Assembly (NCBI GenBank): GCA_026389845.1 | Contig: JAPLHB010000222.1 | Location: 62,001 to 126,000, forward strand | Source: Chloroflexota bacterium | GTDB lineage: Bacteria; Chloroflexota; Anaerolineae; CG2-30-64-16 | Direction of reading: 5' to 3' | DNA length: 64,000 bases | Program-made: the position numbers and the translations under genes | Part shown: one piece after another, positions 1-8,445 of the stretch | How the letters are laid out: the number at the start of each line of letters is the position of its first letter | How positions within the stretch are numbered: the first letter of the stretch is position 1 | Notes under the pieces: model-generated | Seen by the model: only the letters and a program-made list of their open reading frames with translations | Told to the model about the DNA's origin: nothing | Databases searched by the model: none

Positions 1-660
1 AGCGGCGTCACGCCCACCAACACGTGGATGAATCTTTACAGCAGCCACAGCACGTTCGCGGGCGCGCCGATCCCCACCGGAGCCTACGTTGCGGTCTACG
101 ACCCGCAGATGACGCAATGCGGCGAGTTCACTGTGACGATCGCCGGCAAATACGGCATCATGCCCTGCTACGGCGACGATCCCACCACCGGCGGCGACGA
201 CGAAGGCCCGTTGTCGGGGGAGCGGCTGAGCTTCACGATCAACGGGGCCGCCGTGACGCCGCAGCCCGTGGCCCGCAACGGCACACCGGTCCCGGCCGGC
301 ACGCCAGTCACCTGGTCATCGGGCGACCGCTGGCAGGTGAATCTGATCCTGCCCCCGCGGCCCCCGGTGACAATCACGCTCTTGACAAATCAGCTCCGCC
401 TGGACTGGTCATTCGCGGGGGCGGAGATCACGACCTACGAAATCTGGCGCAGCACAACGCCGTACTTCGCGCCCGGCGATCCGGACGCGGAGCGACGCAA
501 GGCCGTACCATCCGCCGGGCCGCTGAACTGGGCCGAGACCGGCGGCCTGGGTGATCCGACGGTCAACTACACTTACCGGGTGCGCAGCCTGAATGTACTT
601 TCGCAGACGGTGGGGATGTCGCAGGCCGTGGGGGAATTCGAGTTCACACTGGTTCATTAG
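1..660 (+). CDS. Secreted protein with paralogue N-domain and FnIII-like domain, 5' end missing
   Basis: The frame is open from base 1, so the gene begins upstream of the window; 219 residues are visible. The first ~115 residues (TNTWMNLYSS, then GAYVAVYDPQ, QCGEF and CYGDDPTT) are the same domain that starts the next two genes. The rest (about 120-219) resembles a fibronectin type III-like module (RLDWSF, YEIWRSTTPYF, NYTYRVRS) and matches the C-terminal half of the secreted protein at 27188-27904. No YLPVML tail is present. The next gene starts 34 bases downstream with its own ribosome binding site. The function of the shared domain is unknown to me; an extracellular role is inferred from the paralogues. 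Confidence 0.8.
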   Translation, partial: SGVTPTNTWMNLYSSHSTFAGAPIPTGAYVAVYDPQMTQCGEFTVTIAGKYGIMPCYGDDPTTGGDDEGPLSGERLSFTINGAAVTPQPVARNGTPVPAGTPVTWSSGDRWQVNLILPPRPPVTITLLTNQLRLDWSFAGAEITTYEIWRSTTPYFAPGDPDAERRKAVPSAGPLNWAETGGLGDPTVNYTYRVRSLNVLSQTVGMSQAVGEFEFTLVH

Positions 661-693
661 ACATCATCAAGAACGGGTCCAGGAGGTGCAGCA

Positions 694-3633
694 ATGACGA
701 TTCAACGACAACTTGCCCATGCCGGGCGCGATTCAGCAGGTGTGCGCGCTTCCCTACCCCCCCCAGTCTGGGGGGAATCTGACTCCCCCCGCGATCGGGG
801 GGCTGGGGGGGCTCTTCGATCGCTCCCGCGCATCCTGGGCTGCCTGGTCTTGCTCTGGCTGTTCGGCGCGGGGACGGCGCGGGGCGACAACGTTATTTAC
901 ACCAACACCTGGGTGGATTTCGTCAGCGCCGCCAGCACCTACCTCGGCCAACCGGTCCCTGCCGGCGCTTACATCGCCATCTTCGATCCCCAGGGGGTAC
1001 AGTGCGGCGAGTACACCGTGACCACGGCCGGCCAATTCCCCGTCACCCCCTGCTACGGCGACGACTCGACGACGCCGGGAGTTGACGAGGGCGCCGCGGC
1101 CGGCGACGTGTTGACCTTCAAGATCAACGGCCGGATTGCCAAGACGGAGGTGGTCGCGATTGACGGCAGCCCGGCGCCGGCCGATACGATTGTGACGTGG
1201 AGTCACATCTTGTGGCAGCTCAACCTCCACGCCCTCTACGATGCCCAGGTTGATCTCCAATCCTCCGCAAATCCGGCGGTCTTCGGCCAGACGGTCACGT
1301 TCACCGCCACCGTGACCGCGATCCCGCCGGAAGCCGGCACGCCGTCGGGGATGGCGACGTTCAAGGATGGCGCGACCGTGCTCGACACCGGCACGTTGAG
1401 CGGCGGCGTTGCCACCTTCGCCACGTCCGCGCTGGCCGTCGGCACGCACACCATCACAGCCGAGTATGGCGGCAACGGCGATTTCAACGCCGGCACGGGC
1501 AGCCTCGCGCCGGATCAGGTCGTGGACAAGGCGGACACGACGACGAGCGTCACTTCGTCGGCCAACCCCTCAGCCTTCGGCCAAGCGGTGACGTTCACCG
1601 CGTTCGTCAACGTCGTTCCGCCGGGCACAGGCGCGGCGTCGGGGACGGTGCTGTTCCTGGATGGCGCAACCGCAATAGGGAGCGGCGCCTTGTCCGGCGG
1701 GGTGGCGACCTTTACGACCGCGTGGCTGGCCGTGGGGACGCATTCGATCACGGCCGGGTACGTGGGGGATGGCAGCTTCAACAGCAGCGCGTCCGCGCCG
1801 GCTCTACAGCAGGTGGTGAGCGAAGCCGATACGGTCATCGCCGTAACCTCGTCGCCTTACCCGTCGGTCTACGGCCAAGCGGTGACGTTTACCGCCACGG
1901 TGACAGCCGTCCCGCCGGGGGCAGGGACGCCCTCGGGCACGATCACGTTCAGGGACGGCGCAACCGTGTTAGGGACCGTCCCTCTGTCCGGCGGCGTGGC
2001 AACCCTGACCACCTCGACACTGGCGGCCGGCATGCACCCGATCATCGCCCAATACAGCGGGGACGGCAGTTATAGCCCGAGCAGCGCCGCGTTGGTCGGC
2101 GGGCAAAAGGTCCGCAGGGCCGACACCGAGATAACCGTTGCGTCGTCCGTGAACCCATCAGTCCACGGCCAGGCGCTGACGTTCACGGCCGTCGTGAACG
2201 CGGTCCCGCCGGGCGTGGGGACGCCGCCGGGCACGGTGACCTTTTGGGATGGCGCGACTCTACTGGGCAGCGGAACGCTCTCGGGCGGTGTCGCCACCTT
2301 CGTGACTTCGGCGCTGGCGGTGGGGATGCACCCGATCTTCGCCGTATACCCAGGGGACGGTAACTTCACTCCGGCCGGCGCTGCTCTGCCTGGCGGGCAG
2401 ATTGTGGACAAAGCGGACACCGCCACGGCGCTCACGTCCGCGCCCAACCCGTCGCAGCTCGGGGAGTCTGTGACCTTTACGGCCGCGGTCACTGTGCTCG
2501 CGCCCGGCGCGGGCGATCCCTCCGGCACGGTGACGTTCAAGGATGGCGCGACCGTGCTCGGAACTGCCACGTTGAGCGGCGGCGTGGCGACCTTCGCGAC
2601 CTCCAGCCTGGCGGTCGGCAGCCACACGATCACCGCGGAGTACACGGGCGATGGCAGCTTCAACGGCGGCGTCTCGCCGGCTGTGATACAGGTCGTCGGT
2701 ACACAGACGGTGTTCGGGTGGGTGTTCGACGATGTCAACGGCGATGGCTGGCGGCAGGACAGCGAACAGACGGGGTTCGCGGGCCTGTGGATTGCGTTGA
2801 AGCAGAATGGCGTGGCGGTCGCTTCGACCCGATCGGTCGGCCCTGACGGCTGGTTCATCTTCACGGGCATGGCGCCGGGCTGGTACGATCTCGAAGTGAC
2901 GCCACCAGCCACCTACATCCCCACCAGCCCCACGGTCGTGCGGATTGAGGTTAGCATCTGGCAGGAGAAGATCGTCAACTTCGGCGTGCAGGTCGTCTCG
3001 CCCACGCCGACAGCGACCCCTTCCCCGACGGAGACGGCGACCGCAACCGCCACCCCGACGGCTACGCCCACCGCTCTCCCGACCCATACGACCACCCCAA
3101 CGCCGACGAGCACGCCGAGTCCAAGCGCGATCGCCACCTCAACGGCGACGGCGACCTCCACACCTACGGCCACCTCCACCGCGACACGCAGTGCGACAGC
3201 CTCCCCGACGGGGACGCCCACCGCGACGGCGAGCGCCACAGCCTCCCCCACGGAGACGCCCACCGTGACGCCGACTCCGACGCCAGTGGAGTCAACGATC
3301 GAAGGATTAGTTTGGGAGGATCAGGATCGGGACGGGCAGCGCGACGCAGGTGAGCCGGGCATCGCGGGGCTGGTGATTACCCTGCGGCCTGGGACGACGC
3401 AGTGGCTCGGCGTGGCCCGGGAGCGCACGACCCTGACCGACGCGGCCGGTCGCTACCGGTTCACAGATGTCGTGCCCGGCGTCTACATCATCCAGGCCGA
3501 GGATCCGGCGCGCTACTGGCCGACGACCGCCGCCAGCGTGACGATCATCTCCGCGCCGCACCAGACCCTGGAGGTCAACTTCGGCTTCTACCGGGCGCCG
3601 GTGGCGCGGTATCTGCCGGTGATGCTGAAGTAG
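694..3633 (+). CDS. Large secreted protein: paralogue domain, five Ig-like repeats, two SdrD_B-like modules, YLPVMLK tail
   Basis: A 979-residue protein. ATG 694 follows AGGAGGT at 681-687. Residues 21-41 are encoded by an in-frame C/G-run repeat (about 752-811), which pushes the hydrophobic signal core (ILGCLVLLWLF) to about residue 50. Next come the shared N-terminal domain (GDNVIYTNTWVDF onward) and five ~90-residue bacterial Ig-like (Big_3 type) repeats, each with SSANP-VFGQ-VTFTA and GTHTITAEY. These are followed by an SdrD_B/Cna-B-like module (VFGWVFDDVNGDG), a Thr/Pro-rich linker (about 765-865), and a second SdrD_B-like module ending in YLPVMLK. It is probably an exported surface or adhesion-type protein; its ligand is unknown. 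The second SdrD_B module and tail are nearly the same as in the gene at 3941. Confidence 0.85.
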   Translation: MTIQRQLAHAGRDSAGVRASLPPPVWGESDSPRDRGAGGALRSLPRILGCLVLLWLFGAGTARGDNVIYTNTWVDFVSAASTYLGQPVPAGAYIAIFDPQGVQCGEYTVTTAGQFPVTPCYGDDSTTPGVDEGAAAGDVLTFKINGRIAKTEVVAIDGSPAPADTIVTWSHILWQLNLHALYDAQVDLQSSANPAVFGQTVTFTATVTAIPPEAGTPSGMATFKDGATVLDTGTLSGGVATFATSALAVGTHTITAEYGGNGDFNAGTGSLAPDQVVDKADTTTSVTSSANPSAFGQAVTFTAFVNVVPPGTGAASGTVLFLDGATAIGSGALSGGVATFTTAWLAVGTHSITAGYVGDGSFNSSASAPALQQVVSEADTVIAVTSSPYPSVYGQAVTFTATVTAVPPGAGTPSGTITFRDGATVLGTVPLSGGVATLTTSTLAAGMHPIIAQYSGDGSYSPSSAALVGGQKVRRADTEITVASSVNPSVHGQALTFTAVVNAVPPGVGTPPGTVTFWDGATLLGSGTLSGGVATFVTSALAVGMHPIFAVYPGDGNFTPAGAALPGGQIVDKADTATALTSAPNPSQLGESVTFTAAVTVLAPGAGDPSGTVTFKDGATVLGTATLSGGVATFATSSLAVGSHTITAEYTGDGSFNGGVSPAVIQVVGTQTVFGWVFDDVNGDGWRQDSEQTGFAGLWIALKQNGVAVASTRSVGPDGWFIFTGMAPGWYDLEVTPPATYIPTSPTVVRIEVSIWQEKIVNFGVQVVSPTPTATPSPTETATATATPTATPTALPTHTTTPTPTSTPSPSAIATSTATATSTPTATSTATRSATASPTGTPTATASATASPTETPTVTPTPTPVESTIEGLVWEDQDRDGQRDAGEPGIAGLVITLRPGTTQWLGVARERTTLTDAAGRYRFTDVVPGVYIIQAEDPARYWPTTAASVTIISAPHQTLEVNFGFYRAPVARYLPVMLK
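752..811. repeat. C/G-run repeat inside a signal region
   Basis: Runs of C and G arranged as inverted repeats around AGTCTGG and GCGATCG. Read in frame it gives PPPVWGESDSPRDRGAGG. Related copies lie inside two other genes at 25058-25093 and 37270-37334. Confidence 0.8.
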
Positions 3634-3656
3634 CGTTTTCCGCTGAACGGAAATAG

Positions 3657-3872
3657 GCAATAGCGCAAAACTCGCTACCCGCTGCCTGTCATTCTGAGCG
3701 GGTTTGTCCCTGAACTCTCGTAATGGCGTGACACCAGCGAAGAATCTCTCGGCCGAAACGAGACCCTTCGCTGGATTCTCGCCGTAACGCACTTCACGGG
3801 GCCAACCCGCCCAGAGCCTGCCCTGAGTGCAACGAAGGGGTGACAAAAGCGAGTTTTGCGGTTCTGCGGAAA
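3657..3872. repeat. Non-autonomous repeat element with terminal inverted repeats
   Basis: The left end GCGCAAAACTCGC and the right end GCGAGTTTTGCGG are inverted copies about 215 bases apart. The inside carries 'CATTCTGAGCGGGTT' and 'CCCTGAGTGCAACGAAGGGG' words that recur at 6.6-7.1 kb, 27.95-28.1 kb and 51.9-52.3 kb. No transposase is encoded, so this is MITE-like. It fills most of the gap between two paralogous genes. Confidence 0.65.
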
Positions 3873-3885
3873 TGGCCTTCTCCCG

Positions 3886-3923
3886 GCTCTTGCGGGGCGA
3901 GGATCTCGCCCTGCAAGAGCCGT
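3886..3923. repeat. Long perfect hairpin upstream of the 3941 gene
   Basis: CGGCTCTTGC-GGGGCGAG pairs with CTCGCCC-TGCAAGAGCCG around a short GAT loop, leaving about 18 bases before the GTG start. It could act on the mRNA leader or be another mobile palindrome. There is no T-tract, so a terminator role is not favoured. Confidence 0.55.
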
Positions 3924-3940
3924 GGAAAAAGGGGTCACAC

Positions 3941-5437
3941 GTGAAGAAACGGCAGAAGTGGATCACAGGGATCGTGTTAGGCCTGACGTGCGCGCTGGTC
4001 GTGTTCGCCGCGTTCGGCCTGACCGCGGTCCGCGGCGGCAACGTCACGCCTACCAATCAATGGGTGGACTTCTACGGCGTCAACAACACCTACCTGGGCA
4101 GCCCGGTTCCGGTGGGGGCCTACATCGCGGTCTTCGACCCGCAGGGGGTGCAGTGCGGCGAGTTCACCGTGACCCACGCGGGCACGTACGGGATCGTGCC
4201 GTGCTACGGCGACGACCCGACCACGCCCTTGGACGAAGGCGCCGTGTATGGGGACGTGCTGCACTTCACCATCAACGGCCAGGCCGCGCAGACCGAGGCC
4301 ATTTCGGTGAACGGCGCGCCGGTGGCGCCGAACACGGTCGTGACCTGGAGCCCGGTGCAGGGGCTGTGGCAGGTGAACCTCCACGTGACGGCCGGCGATA
4401 CCGCCACGCCGACCGCGACGACCGATGCGACCGCCACACCGACGCCCACCACGACTGCCTCGCCAACGGCGACGCCGACAGCAACCCCCACGCCTACCGT
4501 GACCCTGATCGCCACCTCGACGGCCACGCTCACGCCGACCGTGACGCGGACCGCCACCTCGACGGCCACGTCCACTGCCACCGTGACGCCGACCCGGACA
4601 CCAACCACCACCCCGACGGCCACGCTCACGCCGACCGTGACGCGGACCGCCACGCCGACCCAGACACCCAGTGCGACAGCCTCCCCGGCGGGGACGACCA
4701 CGCCGACGCGCACCGCGACGCCGACGACGACCGCCACGCCAACAGCTACGGTTACTCGGACGCCCACGGCGAGCGCGACCGCCTCCCCGACGGGGAGCGT
4801 CTTCCCGACGCCGACCGGCACGAGAACGGTCATGGTTACGGTCACGGTCACGGCGACGCCGACCTCAACGCCGACGGGCACGGCCGCCATGACCGGGACA
4901 GCGACGGCAACGCCCAGTGCGACCGCTACCGCGTCCCCGACGGCGACGGCAACGCCGACCAGCACGTCAAGCGCGACCGCTACCGCGTCCCCAACGGGAA
5001 CGGTCACCACAACCCCGACCCCGACTTCTACGAGCACGGGCCTGCCGACAGCCACGGCCACTTCAACGGCCACCGCCACCGCAACCCCGGCGCAGTCCAC
5101 CCTCCTGGGGTTGGCCTGGGAAGATCGCAACCGCGACGGCCGTCGCGACGAGGGCGAGCCGGGCATCCCCAGCCTGCTCGTCACGCTGAAACCGGCCGCC
5201 ACGCAATTACTCAGCCCGCAGAAGGATCGCTACGCGACCACCGACGCCGACGGCGGCTATCGGTTCATGGACGTGGCGCCGGGGGCCTACACACTCGAAA
5301 TCCAGGATCCGCCGCGCTACTGGCCGACCACTGCCACGCGAGTGAACGTCGCCGCCGCCCTGCACCAGACAGCACAGGTCAATTTCGGCTTCTACCGGGC
5401 GCCGGTGGCGCGGTATCTGCCGGTGATGCTGAGGTAG
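3941..5437 (+). CDS. Secreted protein: paralogue domain, long Thr/Pro linker, SdrD_B-like module, YLPVMLR tail
   Basis: A 498-residue protein. GTG 3941 is chosen because it follows AAAAAGGGG and begins a clean signal peptide (KKRQKW then a hydrophobic stretch to about residue 28). Residues 30-145 are the domain shared with the two upstream genes. Residues 150-385 are a low-complexity Thr/Pro/Ala/Ser linker built from TPTAT-like units. The last ~110 residues are an SdrD_B/Cna-B-like module (LGLAWEDRNRDGRRDEGEPG, YRFMDVAPGAY) ending in YLPVMLR. The 3' end overlaps the convergent cruF-like gene by 59 bases. The architecture suggests a stalked extracellular protein; this is inference. Confidence 0.85.
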   Translation: MKKRQKWITGIVLGLTCALVVFAAFGLTAVRGGNVTPTNQWVDFYGVNNTYLGSPVPVGAYIAVFDPQGVQCGEFTVTHAGTYGIVPCYGDDPTTPLDEGAVYGDVLHFTINGQAAQTEAISVNGAPVAPNTVVTWSPVQGLWQVNLHVTAGDTATPTATTDATATPTPTTTASPTATPTATPTPTVTLIATSTATLTPTVTRTATSTATSTATVTPTRTPTTTPTATLTPTVTRTATPTQTPSATASPAGTTTPTRTATPTTTATPTATVTRTPTASATASPTGSVFPTPTGTRTVMVTVTVTATPTSTPTGTAAMTGTATATPSATATASPTATATPTSTSSATATASPTGTVTTTPTPTSTSTGLPTATATSTATATATPAQSTLLGLAWEDRNRDGRRDEGEPGIPSLLVTLKPAATQLLSPQKDRYATTDADGGYRFMDVAPGAYTLEIQDPPRYWPTTATRVNVAAALHQTAQVNFGFYRAPVARYLPVMLR

Positions 5438-6191
5438 CGGATGCCCTGCTGCGCCATGCCCACACCAGGAACACGCCCATGCCGGCGAAGCCGCACAGCG
5501 CCGGCCCCGGCAACTGCCAGAACAGAACCTGCCCGACTACCTCGATGAGCCAGACGAGCGCATAGATGATCAGTAACGGCTGCTGGGGCAGCGCCGGCGG
5601 CCGGACCAGGGCCGTGATCAGACCGGAGACGAGCAGCCAGCCGGCGAAATTCACCAGCGGGATGCCGAAATACGCTCCCGGCGCGTCCCACACCCACAGC
5701 CCCCATTGCACCATCTGCGGGTCGAGGTAGAGATCCCACGCGGTGAACGCCAGCGCGCTCACTGCGATGAAAGCCGGCCCCGCGACCCGCCCCGTGATCC
5801 GCTGCGCCACGGCCCACGCCGGTGGGAGCATCATCAGCCACGCCAGCGGGATCAGCAGCGGCACGCCGAGGAGCTGCGGCTGGAGCTTGCCGGCGTAATC
5901 ATAGGCGCCGAACGGGACGCCGACCCTGGAACCCAGCGCCTCGGCCGCCCAGGCCAGCGCAGCGATGCTGATCACGATGGCCGTCCCCCGTCGTGTTCCC
6001 GCCGCCTGCGCCAGGTAGAGGACGACCACCGATGCCTGGAGCAGCACGCCCACGATCACCACGGCGACCATGCCCTGCTGGCCGGCGCTCCATTGCATGA
6101 TGGGCAGGGCCAGCAGGCCGGCCACCCAGACGATCAGGAGGGGCGAGGCATTGCTAAGAAGGGCCTTGATGGACGATGTCACGGTGTTCAT
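5379..6191 (-). CDS. cruF: Carotenoid biosynthesis protein, CruF/DUF422 family
   Basis: A 270-residue integral membrane protein with about seven hydrophobic segments. The segments around LGSRVGVPFGAYDYAGKLQP, FTAWDLYLDPQMVQWGLWVW and PLVNFAGWLLVSG are typical of the DUF422 (CruF-like) family, which hydrates acyclic carotenoid ends. No other carotenoid gene is visible, so the substrate is inferred from the family only. ATG 6191 has AAAGG upstream. The coding end runs 59 bases into the convergent gene ending at 5437, and its last ~25 residues (Ser/Ala/Pro-rich) may be a non-conserved extension. Confidence 0.75.
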   Translation of the reverse strand: MNTVTSSIKALLSNASPLLIVWVAGLLALPIMQWSAGQQGMVAVVIVGVLLQASVVVLYLAQAAGTRRGTAIVISIAALAWAAEALGSRVGVPFGAYDYAGKLQPQLLGVPLLIPLAWLMMLPPAWAVAQRITGRVAGPAFIAVSALAFTAWDLYLDPQMVQWGLWVWDAPGAYFGIPLVNFAGWLLVSGLITALVRPPALPQQPLLIIYALVWLIEVVGQVLFWQLPGPALCGFAGMGVFLVWAWRSRASATSASPADTAPPAPGRSRN

Positions 6192-6230
6192 GCTGGCCTT
6201 TCACGCGGCGCAAATCTCTTTTGCGACCTC

Positions 6231-6259
6231 ATCATAGCACAACCGCGGCCGAACCGGAA
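6231..6259 (-). promoter_or_regulatory. Possible promoter for the cruF-like gene
   Basis: On the minus strand a TATGAT -10 box (6231-6236) lies 17 bases from a weak TTCCGG -35. The good -10 and standard spacing support it; the -35 is poor. Confidence 0.35.
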
Positions 6260-6267
6260 TCAGGCGG

Positions 6268-6508
6268 GGTGACAAGGTGACAAGGTGACAAGGTAACAAG
6301 GTAACAAGGTGACAAGGTAACAAGGTGACAAGGTGACAAGGTGACAAGGTGACAAGGTGACAAGGTGACAAGGTAACAAGGTGACAAGGTGACAAGGTAA
6401 CAAGGTGACAAGGTAACAAGGTGACAAGGTGACAAGGTGACAAGGTGACAAGGTAACAAGGTGACAAGGTGACAAGGTGACAAGGTGACAAGGTGACAAG
6501 GTGACAAG
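6268..6508. repeat. About 30 tandem GGTGACAA / GGTAACAA octamers
   Basis: A continuous array of 8-bp units in which only the fourth base varies (G or A). It starts right after the cruF-like gene leader. There are no spacers and no cas genes. Read as protein it would give SPCHLVTL-type repeats, but no gene uses it. Confidence 0.95.
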
Positions 6509-6608
6509 GTGAGGGGGTGGCGGTGAGCGACGTGGGCGCGTGGCGAAGGGTGAGCGCCAAGAGGTAATTGGGGAATCCTCAGCGTTCACTAGAGATTATC
6601 GGGGATAA

Positions 6609-7110
6609 CTGTCATTCTGAGAACTGCCATGCCGCGTGGCGGCATTCGTGAAGCAAGAAACCCCACCGTTTGTCATGCTGAGCGGGTCGTTCCCGTGTCT
6701 TGTGCTGCGGCGAACTTCCAGCGAAGCATCCGGCGTGGCAGCGAGACCCTTCGCTAGAGTCACGCCGCGGCGTACTGTTTGTCGTAGACCCGCTCAGCGC
6801 TTGCTCCTTCACTGCGTTCAGGACAGGCTCTGAGTGCAGCGAAGGGGTGACAAGTTTCTGAGCAGCGGGTTAGCCCCTGACTCCTCGTTGCGGCGTGAAA
6901 CCAGCGAAGAATCCCTTCGTTGTACTCAGGGCAGGCTCTTCACTGCGTTCAGAGCTTGTCCTGAACACAGTGAAGGAACAAGTTCTCGCGCCATACCGCA
7001 CGAGACTCCTTCGACTGCGCTCAGGACAGGCTCTTCGCTAGAGGCTCGCTGCAACGCACAGCACGGGGTAGACCCGCTCAGAGCTTGCCCTGAGTGCAAC
7101 GAAGGGGTGA
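6609..7110. repeat. Composite interspersed repeats, with a near-identical inverted copy at 52.05-52.27 kb
   Basis: Bases 6609-6822 match the reverse complement of 52052-52265 with only a few differences. The remainder (6823-7110) is a mosaic of words such as CCTTCACTGCGTTCAGGACA and GAGCTTGCCCTGAGTGCAAC, also seen at 3.7, 28.0, 47.8, 51.9 and 55.0 kb. The minus-strand DUF1361 gene reads into this block for its last codons. No coding gene is supported inside. Confidence 0.8.
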
Positions 7111-7866
7111 CACTCGTTCTTGTTTCCTATAAAGTCTATTAGCGTTGGTCTCGTTCGCTCCCTCGCCGGTGTACGGCGCCTCCTCCGGCTGCAACTGGAT
7201 GATCGCGGTCAGCATGAAGTACATCGCGGCCAGGCACAAGGAAAAGAGGGCCGAAAACACGAAGGTGCGGCTGTGGGCCAGGGGATGGCGCAGCCGCGTC
7301 CCGATGTCGAGCAGCAGGCTCAACGGATGGGTCAGCACATCCCAACTGTTCCAGCGCGGAAAGCGGCCCAGGTAGACCCCGAAGCCGGTCAGCCCCAGCA
7401 CGACCAGCGTGAAGACCCAACTGATCCACGTCCCCGCCGCCCGGCGCACCAACGACTGCATCAGATAGAGCGACACCAATCCCAGGAACGCGCCCGTCCA
7501 CGCGAAAGTGACCAGCAGGATCAGGTCATACCAGAGTGGGACGCCGGCCTGCGGCTGCAAGTGCAAGATGTCGGTGAGGATGTAGGGCGCGTTGGGGAAG
7601 AAGAGCAGCCAGAAGGCCAGGCACGGCGCAATCAGCAGCCAGAAGCCCCGCTGCCGGCGCCGGCCCAGGTTGTAGGCCGCCAGGGCGCAGAGCATGGGCA
7701 GCCAGGCCAGGAAGAGGTTCCACAACAGACCGAAGTGGGCCTCGCTGCGGGCATAGACCGCACGCACGGCCAACAAGGCCACGCAGACGGCCGTCGCAAA
7801 GGCCAGCGAGCCGATCACCGCGATCTGGCGGCGTTGGTGGTGCAGCCACCGTTTGAGATTCAGCAT
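7078..7866 (-). CDS. DUF1361 family membrane protein
   Basis: A 262-residue polytopic membrane protein. The start is ATG 7866, preceded by AGGAGA at the right distance; a longer open frame upstream has no such support. About seven hydrophobic segments and the family-like stretches FFPNAPYILTDILHL, WYDLILLVTFAWTGAFLG and GRFPRWNSWDVLTHP identify DUF1361, whose function is unknown. The normal end appears to be near ...EEAPYTGEGANETN; the last ~12 residues (VSPLRCTQGKL) are encoded by an interspersed repeat that supplies the stop codon. Role unknown; acts in the inner membrane. Confidence 0.75.
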   Translation of the reverse strand: MLNLKRWLHHQRRQIAVIGSLAFATAVCVALLAVRAVYARSEAHFGLLWNLFLAWLPMLCALAAYNLGRRRQRGFWLLIAPCLAFWLLFFPNAPYILTDILHLQPQAGVPLWYDLILLVTFAWTGAFLGLVSLYLMQSLVRRAAGTWISWVFTLVVLGLTGFGVYLGRFPRWNSWDVLTHPLSLLLDIGTRLRHPLAHSRTFVFSALFSLCLAAMYFMLTAIIQLQPEEAPYTGEGANETNANRLYRKQERVSPLRCTQGKL

Positions 7867-7993
7867 GGGCGTCTCCTGGACCGGGCTGGGGAGGGTCGCG
7901 GTTGCCCGGTCACGATGGTAGACGCCGCGCAGGGCAAAACGGTTCACCGGCGCGTTGACCAGACTGCCAGGGATGCCGAGTGACTGGACGGCG

Positions 7994-8199
7994 GGGCAGC
8001 AGTTTCCAAATGTGGCTGTGCTTCCAGGCGATCTCGTCGTGCCGCACGCCACCGAGCGTTGAAACGCCCGGCTCAAGGAGGTGGAAGTCGGTCGAGACCG
8101 ACTGCGCGACCCACCCCAACCGGCTTGCAGCCGGTTTTCACCTACCTTAGCCGTCGGGGTTCAACCCACGGCGGCCTCACATTTGGAAACTGCTGCTCC
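7994..8199. mobile_element. MITE-like element with 19-bp terminal inverted repeats
   Basis: GCAGCAGTTTCCAAATGTG at the left end (from about 7996) is perfectly inverted at the right end (to about 8195). Inside are two further small palindromes (GTCGGTCGAGACCGAC, AACCGGCTTGCAGCCGGTT). There is no open frame for a transposase. A lone end, CCACATTTGGAAACT, occurs at about 52279-52293. Confidence 0.65.
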
Positions 8200-8210
8200 C
8201 CCGCCCTCCC

Positions 8211-8239
8211 TTGCATCCCCCCCCAAACCGTGCTATACT
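8211..8239 (+). promoter_or_regulatory. Promoter of the type I R-M operon
   Basis: TTGCAT (8211-8216), 17 bases, TATACT (8234-8239). It points toward hsdR, leaving a leader of about 250 bases that contains two hairpins. Confidence 0.65.
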
Positions 8240-8333
8240 CTCTGACCATAGCCGCCCAACATCGCAACGGAAAAAACAGGCTCGCGCCCGGTGCCAGCAA
8301 CACCCACCCGGCGCCCTTAACATTAAACACCAA

Positions 8334-8358
8334 AGCCGGTCAGTTCACACCTGACCGG
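8334..8358 (+). terminator. Hairpin in the hsd leader (possible attenuator)
   Basis: GCCGGTCAG and CTGACCGGC form a 9-bp stem around a short loop, followed by CTTGCCTT. It lies between promoter and hsdR start, so it may cut R-M transcription unless bypassed. Confidence 0.4.
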
Positions 8359-8445
8359 CCTTGCCTTGTAACCCGATTCCTGTCAGTCCCAGGACCCGGG
8401 CTCGCAACCGTCATTTTAGCACAGCCGTTCGTAGTGAGCAAATGA

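Noticed and set aside
2070-2912. Antisense frame of 280 codons over the Ig-like repeats
   Set aside because: A shadow from high GC; it has no ribosome site and repeats with the Ig period.
3600-3633. LPxTG sortase signal at the C-terminus
   Set aside because: The tail is YLPVMLK with no Thr-Gly, no following hydrophobic segment and no charged end; reported as a different motif.
4204-5202. Antisense frame rich in VAVGVAV over the same gene
   Set aside because: Low-complexity shadow of the Thr/Pro linker.
3856-5565. Long alternative frame (about 569 codons) over the secreted protein at 3941
   Set aside because: It is the shifted reading of the Thr/Pro repeats, rich in His/Asp/Arg, with no family match; the 3941 frame has signal peptide, domains and conserved tail.
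6268-6508. CRISPR array
   Set aside because: The units are 8 bp and contiguous with no unique spacers, and no cas genes are nearby.
6201-6589. Minus-strand frames full of SPCHLVTL repeats
   Set aside because: They are all three readings of the octamer array; no ribosome site, no domain, and every frame is equally open.
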